Origin: an uncultured Clostridium sp.
GTDB taxonomy: Bacteria; Bacillota; Clostridia; TANB77; CAG-508
DNA: 23,931 nt
Assembly: GCA_900553695.1 (NCBI GenBank)
Contig: USEM01000018.1
Span: 1-23,931, forward strand
Direction of reading: 5' to 3'
Shown here: in pieces, positions 15,387-22,296 of the stretch
Layout: each line of letters begins with the position of its first letter
How positions within the stretch are numbered: the stretch's first letter is position 1
Position numbers and translations under genes: made by a program
Notes under the pieces: generated by a model
Told to the model about the DNA's origin: nothing
Databases searched by the model: none
Seen by the model: the letters and a program-made list of their open reading frames with translations, nothing else

Positions 15387-16553
15387 GGACATACAGTTGA
15401 AACAGGTTTAAAATATGTAAATAATGATGCATGTTATCCATCAATATTAACTATTGGTCAATTAATGGAAGAAGTAGAAAGTGGAGAATATGATACAAAC
15501 AAATTAGCTTTAATGATGTCACAAACAGGTGGTGGTTGTAGAGCAACAAACTACATAGGTTTTATTCGTAAAGCATTAAAGGATGCAGGATATCCAAATA
15601 TTCCAGTAATATCATTCAACTTTGTAGGAATGGAGAAAAACTCAGGTTTTAAGATAACACTTCCATTAGTGAAAAAGCTAATAAAAGCAACAATTTATGG
15701 AGATTTACTACAAAAACTATTACATAAAAACAAAGCATATGAAGTAAACAAAGGCGAAACTGAAAAACTATATTATTCATGGCTTGAAAAATGTAAGAAA
15801 CTATCAGTAGAAGCAACAATTAAGGAATTTAACCAAACAATATACGAAATGGTAAATGATTTTGAGAAGATTGAGTTAGATACGTCAAAAGAAAAACCAA
15901 AGGTTGGAATAGTTGGAGAAATTCTAATTAAATATCATCCATTTGGTAATAACTACTGTACAGACCTTTTAGAAAAAGAGGGAGCAGAAGTTGTAATGCC
16001 AGACCTGATGGGATTTGTAAAATATGTAATAATGAATAGTATTATAAAGGCAAAGTTACTTGGAAGCGGAAGAATAAATGCAAGAATGTATAAAGTAGCA
16101 TTAAAATTAGTAAATAGCATTGAAAAAGACTATAAAAAGGCACTTGAAAATTCAAGAAAAGGTTATTTACCACCATGCAATATAGAAAAACTGGCAGAAA
16201 AAGTAGAAGATATATTGTCAACAGGAAATCAAACAGGAGAAGGCTGGATACTTACAGCAGAAATGCTTGAATTTATGGAACATGGAATTCAAAACATAGT
16301 ATGTTTGCAACCATTTGCATGCTTACCAAACCATGTAGTAGGTAAAGGTGTTATAAAAACAATAAGAAATAAATTCCCAGAAGCTAACATTGCAGCAATA
16401 GATTATGACCCAGGAGCAAGCCAAAGCAACCAAATAAACAGAATAAAATTGCTATTAACAATAGCTAAAGATAATATTAAGTTAAAAGAAAAAAGAGCTC
16501 AAATAGAGAAAGAGGAAAACATAGAAGAAGCAAAGAGCACGGAAACTGTTTAA
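15387..16553 (+). CDS. Activase-type protein, C-terminal part (after the second +1 shift)
   Basis: These 388 residues continue the family directly: GHTVETGLKYVNNDACYPS, MSQTGGGCRATNYIGFIRKAL, VGEILIKYHPFGNN and the late CLQPFACLPNHVVGKG and DYDPGASQSNQ. Cysteines in NNDACYP, GGGCRA and FACLP are typical of the dehydratase-like domain of these fused proteins. An internal ATG at 15465 lacks a ribosome binding site and would lose the conserved NNDACYP element, so it is unlikely to be an independent gene. A strong terminator follows the stop. Whether this part is made depends on how the two shifts upstream are explained. Confidence 0.85.
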   Translation, partial: GHTVETGLKYVNNDACYPSILTIGQLMEEVESGEYDTNKLALMMSQTGGGCRATNYIGFIRKALKDAGYPNIPVISFNFVGMEKNSGFKITLPLVKKLIKATIYGDLLQKLLHKNKAYEVNKGETEKLYYSWLEKCKKLSVEATIKEFNQTIYEMVNDFEKIELDTSKEKPKVGIVGEILIKYHPFGNNYCTDLLEKEGAEVVMPDLMGFVKYVIMNSIIKAKLLGSGRINARMYKVALKLVNSIEKDYKKALENSRKGYLPPCNIEKLAEKVEDILSTGNQTGEGWILTAEMLEFMEHGIQNIVCLQPFACLPNHVVGKGVIKTIRNKFPEANIAAIDYDPGASQSNQINRIKLLLTIAKDNIKLKEKRAQIEKEENIEEAKSTETV

Positions 16554-16555
16554 AA

Positions 16556-16590
16556 CAAAAGCAACCCAAGCTTAAGGGTTGCTTTGTTTT
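16556..16590 (+). terminator. Intrinsic terminator after the activase gene
   Basis: GCAACCC (16561-16567) pairs with GGGTTGC (16576-16582) around AAGCTTAA; flanking A-rich and T-rich stretches extend the stem, and TTTGTTTT follows at 16583-16590. Confidence 0.8.
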
Positions 16591-16603
16591 ATTACTATAA
16601 GTA

Positions 16604-16721
16604 GCCAAACGCAGGAGTTTTGTATTTAGAGAAAATCGAAGACCCCCGAAAAACTTCTTTAGGCGTCTCCATCGTGGGTTCGATTTTAAATAAATACCAA
16701 AAGCTCAAGGCGAGATTTGGC
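16604..16721. ncRNA. Long imperfect hairpin: candidate structured RNA or MITE-like repeat
   Basis: The 342-base gap between the activase and MBL genes holds a dyad of about 118 bases. Nested arms: GCCAAA (16604-16609) with TTTGGC (16716-16721); GAG-TTTTG (16615-16622) with CAAAA-G-CTC (16698-16706); TATTTA (16623-16628) with TAAATA (16691-16696); AAAATCGAA (16632-16640) with TTCGATTTT (16679-16687); then CCC with GGG around a GC-richer apex. Roughly 32 pairs form with small bulges. The arms are not exact copies, which fits a conserved RNA fold or an aged inverted-repeat element. No T run follows. I do not recognise it as 6S, SRP, tmRNA, RNase P or a riboswitch. Strand is undecided. Confidence 0.55.
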
Positions 16722-16771
16722 GGACTATTTAGAAAAAATGAAAAGTATTATTAATAAAAAACTTGAATTAT

Positions 16772-16814
16772 GTTTACTAATTACTGTAAAATATGTTATA
16801 ATAAAGAAGTAAAC
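16772..16814 (+). promoter_or_regulatory. Promoter of the MBL gene with flanking TTTAC/GTAAA half-sites
   Basis: TTTACT (16773-16778), 18 bases and TATAAT (16797-16802). GTTTACT (16772-16778) and AGTAAAC (16808-16814) form a 7-bp inverted repeat around the promoter, and a further GTAAA at 16785-16789 pairs with the TTTAC of the -35. Three related half-sites suggest an operator; the regulator is unknown. Confidence 0.5.
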
Positions 16815-16895
16815 ATCATAATTATATATTAAAAAATTTTAATATATAACAGGTGTTTGAATTTTGTAAGCTCTAATTTTGAAAGGAGAATTTTA

Positions 16896-18317
16896 ATGAG
16901 TAAAGGCGTACGGTCAAACTTCTATGCAGACATAATGTCTCAAAATCAGGAAGTGACAGGCTCCTGCCATTTGGTGGTTGTAAAACTTCCCAATGGTGAA
17001 ACACTCAGGATCATGGTTGACTGTGGTCTCTTTCAGGAGAAAGAACACTACGACGATAACCAAAAGCTGATCTGCAATCCAGAAAACCTTGATTATGTGC
17101 TTGTAACACATAACCACATTGACCACACAGGAAGATTGCCTCTTTTAATAAAGAAAGGGTATGCAGGCGATTTCTATACCACACACATTACGAAAAACTT
17201 AATGCCACTCGCACTTTATGATACCTGCCGAATTTTAGCAGACTTAAGTAAAAGAAAGAACATTCCATCGCTTTATGCTTCAAAAGATGTTGCACAGACT
17301 ATTAATAAAACAAGGGGGTATGACTTCAATCAAAAAGTTAGACTTTCGCATAATGCTGCGGTAACTTTCTTCGAAAATGGGCATCTTATTGGTGCAGCAA
17401 TGATTTTACTTCAGCTATCTTATCCAGGGTATGAAGATATTAATCTTCTGTTTACAGGAGATTATAACAACAAAAACATGTTCTTCAATGTTGAAGAACT
17501 TCCGCTGGAAGTAAGGAAACTTCCTCTTACAATAATTCAAGAGGCAACATATGGCTATGTAAATTCTACAGAAATGAAGGCTGTGTTTGAGGAAAATGTG
17601 GCAAAAGCAATTGCTGAAAAGAAAACAGTAATAGCTCCAGTATTCTCGCTTGGAAGAGCTCAGGAAATTCTGTATGTTTTAAAGAAAATGCAACAAGATG
17701 GGCGGCTTTCAACTTCAATACCGATTTACTTTGATGGAAAGTTAGCATTCAAGTATACAGGCTTTTATCTTTCATATGCTGCTGAGTTAAAGCTTAAAGT
17801 GAAAGAGTTTTTGCCGGATAATCTACAAACCGTAGATGATGCAATGAGAATGAGCATCATTCGAGACAGAGGTACAAAAATAATTGTAACAACATCTGGA
17901 ATGGGCTCGTATGGACCGGCACAAACCTATATACCCGCATATTTGCCCCAGAAAAATGCACTTATTCATTTTACTGGGTACACAGCGGAAGGAACTCTGG
18001 GAAGACTCTTACAAACAACAGAAACAGGCAGTACTGTTGAGGCTCTTGGATTAATTCTTGTAAAAAGAGCTGATGTGCAGTATACAAACGAATACTCTGC
18101 ACATGCAAAAGCAGACGAAATGATTGACTTCTTGAAGAAGTTCGAAAACATCAGAATGGTTCTTGTAAACCACGGACAAGCAGATGTTAAGGAAGAATTT
18201 GCAAAAAGAATTTTGAGCGAGGTAGATACAAGAAATGTAGGCATTCTCGGAAGCGGATATCTGTTCAGAGTAAACAATTACGGCCTAATCAAAACCATGG
18301 GCACAAGATTCGAATAA
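16896..18317 (+). CDS. Beta-CASP metallo-beta-lactamase fold protein (RNase-like)
   Basis: Family members are zinc nucleases of the CPSF/YSH1-like group that act on RNA. The 473-residue protein shows the metal motifs in order: VDCGLFQ, THNHIDHTGRLP (HxHxDH), NGHLIGAAM, and TGDYNNKN. Beta-CASP elements follow: motif A Glu in QEATYG, the TSGMGSYGPA segment, motif B His in EYSAHAKADE and motif C His in LVNHGQADVKEEF. The ATG at 16896 is set by AAAGGAG at 16882-16888. Codon use departs from the native pattern (CTC, CTG, GGC, CCG, two in-frame CGG), and the gene has its own promoter and terminator. Likely horizontally acquired; RNA substrate unknown. Confidence 0.88.
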   Translation: MSKGVRSNFYADIMSQNQEVTGSCHLVVVKLPNGETLRIMVDCGLFQEKEHYDDNQKLICNPENLDYVLVTHNHIDHTGRLPLLIKKGYAGDFYTTHITKNLMPLALYDTCRILADLSKRKNIPSLYASKDVAQTINKTRGYDFNQKVRLSHNAAVTFFENGHLIGAAMILLQLSYPGYEDINLLFTGDYNNKNMFFNVEELPLEVRKLPLTIIQEATYGYVNSTEMKAVFEENVAKAIAEKKTVIAPVFSLGRAQEILYVLKKMQQDGRLSTSIPIYFDGKLAFKYTGFYLSYAAELKLKVKEFLPDNLQTVDDAMRMSIIRDRGTKIIVTTSGMGSYGPAQTYIPAYLPQKNALIHFTGYTAEGTLGRLLQTTETGSTVEALGLILVKRADVQYTNEYSAHAKADEMIDFLKKFENIRMVLVNHGQADVKEEFAKRILSEVDTRNVGILGSGYLFRVNNYGLIKTMGTRFE

Positions 18318-18323
18318 CCAAAA

Positions 18324-18350
18324 GAAAGGGAGCTTTTTTAGCTCCCTTTC
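18324..18350 (+). terminator. Hairpin after the MBL gene, probable terminator
   Basis: GAAAGGGAGCT (18324-18334) pairs perfectly with AGCTCCCTTTC (18340-18350). The T run is in the loop, not after the stem, so termination efficiency is uncertain. Confidence 0.65.
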
Positions 18351-18372
18351 GCATTAAAAACAAATAAATATA

Positions 18373-18401
18373 TTGACAAAAAGGTATAACTGATATATAA
18401 T
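18373..18401 (+). promoter_or_regulatory. Consensus promoter of the toxin-antitoxin pair
   Basis: TTGACA (18373-18378), 17 bases and TATAAT (18396-18401), a perfect sigma-A promoter. About 45 bases of leader follow before the antitoxin ATG. Confidence 0.85.
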
Positions 18402-18453
18402 ACAATGCATATAAAGATATTAAAACGAAAAACTAACAAAAGGAAGTGGTTAT

Positions 18454-18642
18454 ATGTCAGGAGAAGATTTTAGAAAAATGACAAGAGAGGAATTAGAACA
18501 GTTTTTAGATGAGGAACACACTGAGAGAGAAATAATTATAGCTTCAATCGAATTAGGAAAACGAGATATCGCAGAAGGAAAATATTATACAACAGAAGAG
18601 GTTTTAGAACATATCTTTGGAAAGAATAGTATGGTTAACTAA
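18454..18642 (+). CDS. Antitoxin of a ParE/RelE-type toxin-antitoxin system
   Basis: The 62-residue protein has an acidic N-terminal half (MTREELEQFLDEEHTE) and the C-terminal pattern IELGKRDIAEGKYYTTEEVLEHI, which matches the toxin-neutralising tail (SI..G..DI..G...T.EEV) of many ParD/RelB-like antitoxins. A DNA-binding motif is not evident in so short a sequence. AAAGGAAG lies 7 bases before the ATG. Its last 26 bases overlap the toxin gene in another frame, the usual arrangement that couples toxin synthesis to the antitoxin. Such pairs typically autorepress their promoter. Confidence 0.75.
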   Translation: MSGEDFRKMTREELEQFLDEEHTEREIIIASIELGKRDIAEGKYYTTEEVLEHIFGKNSMVN

Positions 18643-18913
18643 AGCTAATAACGATTTAATTGATATCTATAATTATATCTCAAAAGATTCCATATATTAT
18701 GCAATGAAAACAGTTAATGAAATTATAAACAAAGTTGAAATATTACGTATATTTCCATACAGTGGAAGAATATTAAATGATATTGTAAATGAAGAATATA
18801 GGGAATTAATTTATAAGTCTTACAGAATTATTTATAAGATTAAAATCTCAACAATTTATATTCATAGAGTGTGGCATTCTGCCAGAGAAATCAGCAATAT
18901 ATTTTTAAAATAA
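18617..18913 (+). CDS. ParE/RelE-superfamily toxin
   Basis: The 98-residue protein fits the ParE/RelE fold: an IVWLTKANNDLIDIYNYIS opening helix, the IFPYSGRIL turn (family pattern FP..GR), REL...SYRIIYKI strands and the IYIHRVWHSARE ending (family pattern I.RV.H..R). These toxins inhibit DNA gyrase (ParE) or cut ribosome-bound mRNA (RelE); which applies here cannot be told, though the RVWHSARE end is commoner in ParE-type proteins. No ATG is present near the conserved start; TTG at 18617 gives the natural N-terminus MERIVW, with only a weak GAGG 15 bases upstream, so translation likely depends on coupling with the antitoxin. Confidence 0.82.
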   Translation: MERIVWLTKANNDLIDIYNYISKDSIYYAMKTVNEIINKVEILRIFPYSGRILNDIVNEEYRELIYKSYRIIYKIKISTIYIHRVWHSAREISNIFLK

Positions 18914-18971
18914 TAGTTAATATGTTTTAATATATTTATATAAAAAAGCAAACAAATTTTCACAAAAAGTA

Positions 18972-19000
18972 TTGACAAAAATTATAAAAAGATATAAAAT
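18972..19000 (+). promoter_or_regulatory. Promoter of recN
   Basis: TTGACA (18972-18977), 17 bases and TAAAAT (18995-19000). I see no LexA-type dyad (GAAC-N4-GTTC) overlapping it, so SOS control is not supported by the sequence here. Confidence 0.65.
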
Positions 19001-19031
19001 ATTTGCGAACAAGAATTTGGGAGGGTTTTAA

Positions 19032-20654
19032 ATGCTATCTACATTACATATAAAAAATATTGGAATTATAGATGATTTATCAATAAATTTTGAAGAGGGC
19101 TTTAATGTACTAACTGGTGAAACTGGTGCAGGTAAAACTTTGATTATAGGCTCACTTGCAATACTTAGTGGTGGAAGATTTTCTAAAGAAATGATTAGAA
19201 AAGGAGAGGAATGTTCATTAATAGAAGCAAGTATTTTTGTACCTCAAAGTGAATTTGCAGAAGATGGAAATATTATAATTTCTAGAGAAGTTTATTCAAA
19301 TGGTAGAAACACTTGCAAGGTAAACGGAAACTTAGTAACTGTTTCAGAATTAAAGAGAATTATGAGTAAAATAATAGATATACATGGACAACATGATAAT
19401 CAAAATTTACTAGATAATACGAAACATATTGTGTATTTAGATAGTTTTATAGGTGACGAACTATTTAAGATGAAACAAGAATATCAAGAATACTTTAACA
19501 AATATAATGAAATTAAGAACAAACTAAAAAATAATTACGGAGATGGGACAGAAAAAACTAGAAGATTAGATCTATTAAGATACCAATATAATGAGATAGA
19601 TGTAGCTAATTTAAAAATAGGAGAAGACCTAGAGCTTGAAGAAAAACATAATATCATGATGAACAGCGAAAAGCTAAAGGAAAACTTAGAAGAAATTGAT
19701 GAAAACATTAATTCAAATGCAATTGAATATATTTCAAATTCAATTAGATGTTTAGAAAAAATTGAAGACTATGGAGAAATATATAAATCAAAGCTTGCAG
19801 AATTAAAGAGCACATATTATGAATTGCAAGAAACAGCAAGAGATTTGAGCTCATTGAAAGATGAAGCGAATTTTGATGAATATGAAAGAGATGAAGTTGA
19901 AAGAAGATTAGATATAATATTTTCACTAAAAAGAAAATATGGTAATAGTATAGAAGAAATATTAGAATATAAAAGTAAACTAGCAGAGGAAATAGAACAA
20001 ATTGAAAATGTAGAAGAAATAAATAAAAAACTTAGAACAGAACAAAAAGAAATTGAAAGCAAAATGAATAACTTATGCAATTTAATGAATGAAAAACGAG
20101 AAAAATATGGTATAATATTAAGTGAAAAAATAAACAATGAGTTAAAAGACTTAGAAATGCCAAATGCATGCTTTAGCATAAAAATAGAAAAAGAAGCAAG
20201 TTTTAATATAAATGGAAATGATAAAATTGAATTTGCAATTTCAACAAATATTGGGGAAGAAAGCAAAGAACTTATAAAAATTGCATCAGGTGGAGAAATG
20301 TCTAGAATAATGCTTGCAATAAAAACTGTACTTGCAGATATAGATGAAGTTCCAATTTTAGTATTTGATGAAATAGATACAGGAATAAGTGGAAAAGCAG
20401 CTAAAGCAGTTGCAGAAAAAATGAAAATAATTTCTAATAAACATCAAACACTTTGTATAACTCACTTGCCAGCTATTGCAGCACAAGGAGATAATAATTT
20501 TTACATATACAAAGAAGTGAAAAACGGAAAAACAAGAACAAATATTAAAAAATTAAATGAAGAAGAAACCATATTTGAAATTGCACGTATTTCAAATGGA
20601 GACATAACAGATGTCGCCATAGAAAATGCAAAAGAACTACGAAAAGCAGTTTAA
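19032..20654 (+). CDS. recN: DNA repair protein RecN
   Basis: RecN is an SMC-like ATPase that binds DNA ends and aids double-strand break repair. The 540-residue protein has Walker A LTGETGAGKTLI near residue 30, the conserved DIHGQHDNQNLL segment (Q-loop region), a central Glu/Lys-rich coiled coil, the ABC signature ASGGEMSRIMLA, Walker B ILVFDEIDTGISG and the ITHLPAIAAQGD H-loop. The coiled-coil part is slightly short, but total length is within the family range (about 550). GGGAGGG lies at 19019-19025 before the ATG. It is followed after about 50 bases by pgeF; no clear terminator separates them. Confidence 0.97.
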   Translation: MLSTLHIKNIGIIDDLSINFEEGFNVLTGETGAGKTLIIGSLAILSGGRFSKEMIRKGEECSLIEASIFVPQSEFAEDGNIIISREVYSNGRNTCKVNGNLVTVSELKRIMSKIIDIHGQHDNQNLLDNTKHIVYLDSFIGDELFKMKQEYQEYFNKYNEIKNKLKNNYGDGTEKTRRLDLLRYQYNEIDVANLKIGEDLELEEKHNIMMNSEKLKENLEEIDENINSNAIEYISNSIRCLEKIEDYGEIYKSKLAELKSTYYELQETARDLSSLKDEANFDEYERDEVERRLDIIFSLKRKYGNSIEEILEYKSKLAEEIEQIENVEEINKKLRTEQKEIESKMNNLCNLMNEKREKYGIILSEKINNELKDLEMPNACFSIKIEKEASFNINGNDKIEFAISTNIGEESKELIKIASGGEMSRIMLAIKTVLADIDEVPILVFDEIDTGISGKAAKAVAEKMKIISNKHQTLCITHLPAIAAQGDNNFYIYKEVKNGKTRTNIKKLNEEETIFEIARISNGDITDVAIENAKELRKAV

Positions 20655-20706
20655 CAATTGTGTTTGAATTTCAAATGGTTGTATAATGATATTAAGGGAG
20701 AGACAA

Positions 20707-21546
20707 ATGGATTTATCTAATGAAAATGTTATTCACGTAAAAGAGAATGGAATAGAATATTTGCAGTTTAGAAAACTGCTTGAATATAAAGAAAAATTAA
20801 CACATGCATTCACAATGGGTGTAGAAAACGATTACAGAATGCCATTGTATAAAAGTCCAACAAATATATTAACATTTGAACAAATTGAAGAAAACAAGAA
20901 GAGTTATAAAAAAATTTGTAAATCCATAGGAATAAATTACAATGATATAGTAAAAACGAACCAGGTCCATAAAGATGTAATTAAGAATGTTGAAAATAAG
21001 ATTAATGAGTTTAAACCTGATTTTTATGAAAAAGCATATGATCAAACTGATGGATTAATTACAAACAAAAGTAATATTGCCTTATGTGCTACTAATGCAG
21101 ATTGTATAGTACTAATGATGTATGATGCCCAAAAACATGTTATTGCAAATGTGCATTCTGGTTGGAAAGGAACAGTTCAAAAAATTGCATCAAAGACAAT
21201 AGATAAAATGCAAGAACAGTATAATTGCAACCCAAAAGATATAATATGTTGTATAAGCCCAAGCATAAGAGAATGCCACTTTGAAGTAGATCAGGATGTT
21301 AAAGATGCTTTTTTGGAGGCCTTTCCAAAAGAAACAGACAGTATTAAGCAAGCACATGAAAAATGGCATATTGATACAGTAAGAATTAATATAGAAATGT
21401 TAAAAGAAAAAGGATTAAGAGAAGAAAACATAATTGATTCTAAGATCTGTACAGTATGCAATTGTTCTCAGATTCATTCATATAGAGGAAGTAAACATCA
21501 TAATGGTTTGGAAATGGGAATATTAGAATTGAAAGGAATGATATAG
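20707..21546 (+). CDS. pgeF: Peptidoglycan editing factor PgeF (YfiH/DUF152 family)
   Basis: Members of this copper/zinc-dependent family remove wrongly incorporated residues from peptidoglycan precursors; some were first described as multicopper polyphenol oxidases. The 279-residue protein has the three metal-ligand motifs: His in KTNQVHKDV, Cys in ATNADCIVLM and His in NVHSGWKGTV. It also has the ISPSIRECHFEV segment and the late CTVCNCSQIHSYR and HHNGLEMG elements. AAGGGAG (20694-20700) lies 6 bases before the ATG at 20707; an upstream in-frame ATG at 20686 lies before this site and overlaps a TATAAT box (20682-20687). A dyad TTTGAA-T-TTCAAA just upstream may be an operator. Confidence 0.9.
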   Translation: MDLSNENVIHVKENGIEYLQFRKLLEYKEKLTHAFTMGVENDYRMPLYKSPTNILTFEQIEENKKSYKKICKSIGINYNDIVKTNQVHKDVIKNVENKINEFKPDFYEKAYDQTDGLITNKSNIALCATNADCIVLMMYDAQKHVIANVHSGWKGTVQKIASKTIDKMQEQYNCNPKDIICCISPSIRECHFEVDQDVKDAFLEAFPKETDSIKQAHEKWHIDTVRINIEMLKEKGLREENIIDSKICTVCNCSQIHSYRGSKHHNGLEMGILELKGMI

Positions 21547-21572
21547 CGGGTATAACAGTGAGTTTACATAAC

Positions 21573-21609
21573 TTCAAAAGTTGAAACATATTTGAATTTG
21601 TGTTATAAT
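21573..21609 (+). promoter_or_regulatory. Promoter of the LRV gene with a dyad over the -35
   Basis: TTGAAA (21581-21586), 17 bases and TATAAT (21604-21609). The -35 is part of the inverted repeat TTCAA-AAG-TTGAA (21573-21585), a possible operator. Confidence 0.7.
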
Positions 21610-21667
21610 ACATTATGTAAAACCATTCGCAACTCTATAGAATTACTATTTTAGGAGGAAATGTTTT

Positions 21668-22165
21668 ATGACCAATTTTGAACAGGAAATTAAGATGGTG
21701 CATCTTTCTGCGCAGAGCCCTAATGTAAGGACACGGCACAGAGCAGCTGAAAATCCACTTTGTCCAGAAGAAGATCTTTTAAGATTAGCTGACGACATTG
21801 ATTGGTATGTTCAGGTAGGTGTTGCAGAAAATCTTGCAGCTCCTGTGGATTTGCTTAGATATCTTTTTAGAAAGAAACCTCAGCATGCAGAAGTACGCAG
21901 AGCTGTTGCAAGAAACGTAAAATGCCCGCAGGACATTATGGACGAAATCCTGGAAGATCCGGAATGGACTGTTCGTGAGGGGTTAGCTCTTAACCAAGAA
22001 TGCCCAACTGAAATTTTGGGTGAACTTTCTCAAGATAAATCTTGGGAAGTTCGAAGAATGGTTGTGCGAAATCCCAAAACATCCAAAGGTACACTTTGGA
22101 TGTTGAGGAAAGATCCAGATAACTTGGTCGCAACAATTGCAAAAAGAATGCTGCTGAGTAAGTAA
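21668..22165 (+). CDS. Leucine-rich-repeat-variant (LRV/HEAT-like) repeat protein
   Basis: The 165-residue protein is built of about five repeats of 24-28 residues with the pattern V(R/Q)..VA.N..CP...L..L..D..W. Units begin near VRTRHRAAENP, VQVGVAENLAAP, VRRAVARNVKCP, VREGLALNQECP and VRRMVVRNP. This is the signature of LRV domains, alpha/3-10 helical solenoids that bind other proteins; the Azotobacter LRV protein carries a 4Fe-4S cluster in an N-terminal Cys cluster that is not seen here. AGGAGG (21653-21658) precedes the ATG. Codon use is foreign to its neighbours (CAG, CTG, CCG, GCG and one CGG). It has its own promoter and terminator. Likely acquired; partner unknown. Confidence 0.82.
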   Translation: MTNFEQEIKMVHLSAQSPNVRTRHRAAENPLCPEEDLLRLADDIDWYVQVGVAENLAAPVDLLRYLFRKKPQHAEVRRAVARNVKCPQDIMDEILEDPEWTVREGLALNQECPTEILGELSQDKSWEVRRMVVRNPKTSKGTLWMLRKDPDNLVATIAKRMLLSK

Positions 22166-22183
22166 CAAACTTATTGCAAGCTG

Positions 22184-22222
22184 AATAAAGAGAGTAGAAA
22201 AATCTGCTCTCTTTATTTATTT
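22184..22222 (+). terminator. Intrinsic terminator after the LRV gene
   Basis: AATAAAGAGAGTAGA (22184-22198) pairs with TCTGCTCTCTTTATT (22203-22217) around AAAA, 15 pairs with one T-G, followed by a T-rich tail. Confidence 0.85.
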
Positions 22223-22239
22223 CCATTAAAGACTAATCA

Positions 22240-22269
22240 TTGACATATGAATATGTTATTTGATATAAT
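22240..22269 (+). promoter_or_regulatory. Promoter of nadE with a palindrome in the spacer
   Basis: TTGACA (22240-22245), 18 bases and TATAAT (22264-22269). The perfect dyad ACATAT-GA-ATATGT (22243-22256) overlaps the -35 and spacer, where a repressor would block polymerase. The regulator is unknown. Confidence 0.7.
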
Positions 22270-22296
22270 GAAACCGTTTTAAAGGAGATGTAACTT

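Noticed and set aside
15465..16553. A separate gene starting at ATG 15465
   Set aside because: No ribosome binding site precedes it, and conserved family sequence in the same frame continues upstream to about 15387.
16590..16675. A minus-strand mini-ORF (MET PKE VFR...) inside the long hairpin
   Set aside because: Only about 25 codons, no ribosome binding site, and the inverted-repeat structure explains the bases better.
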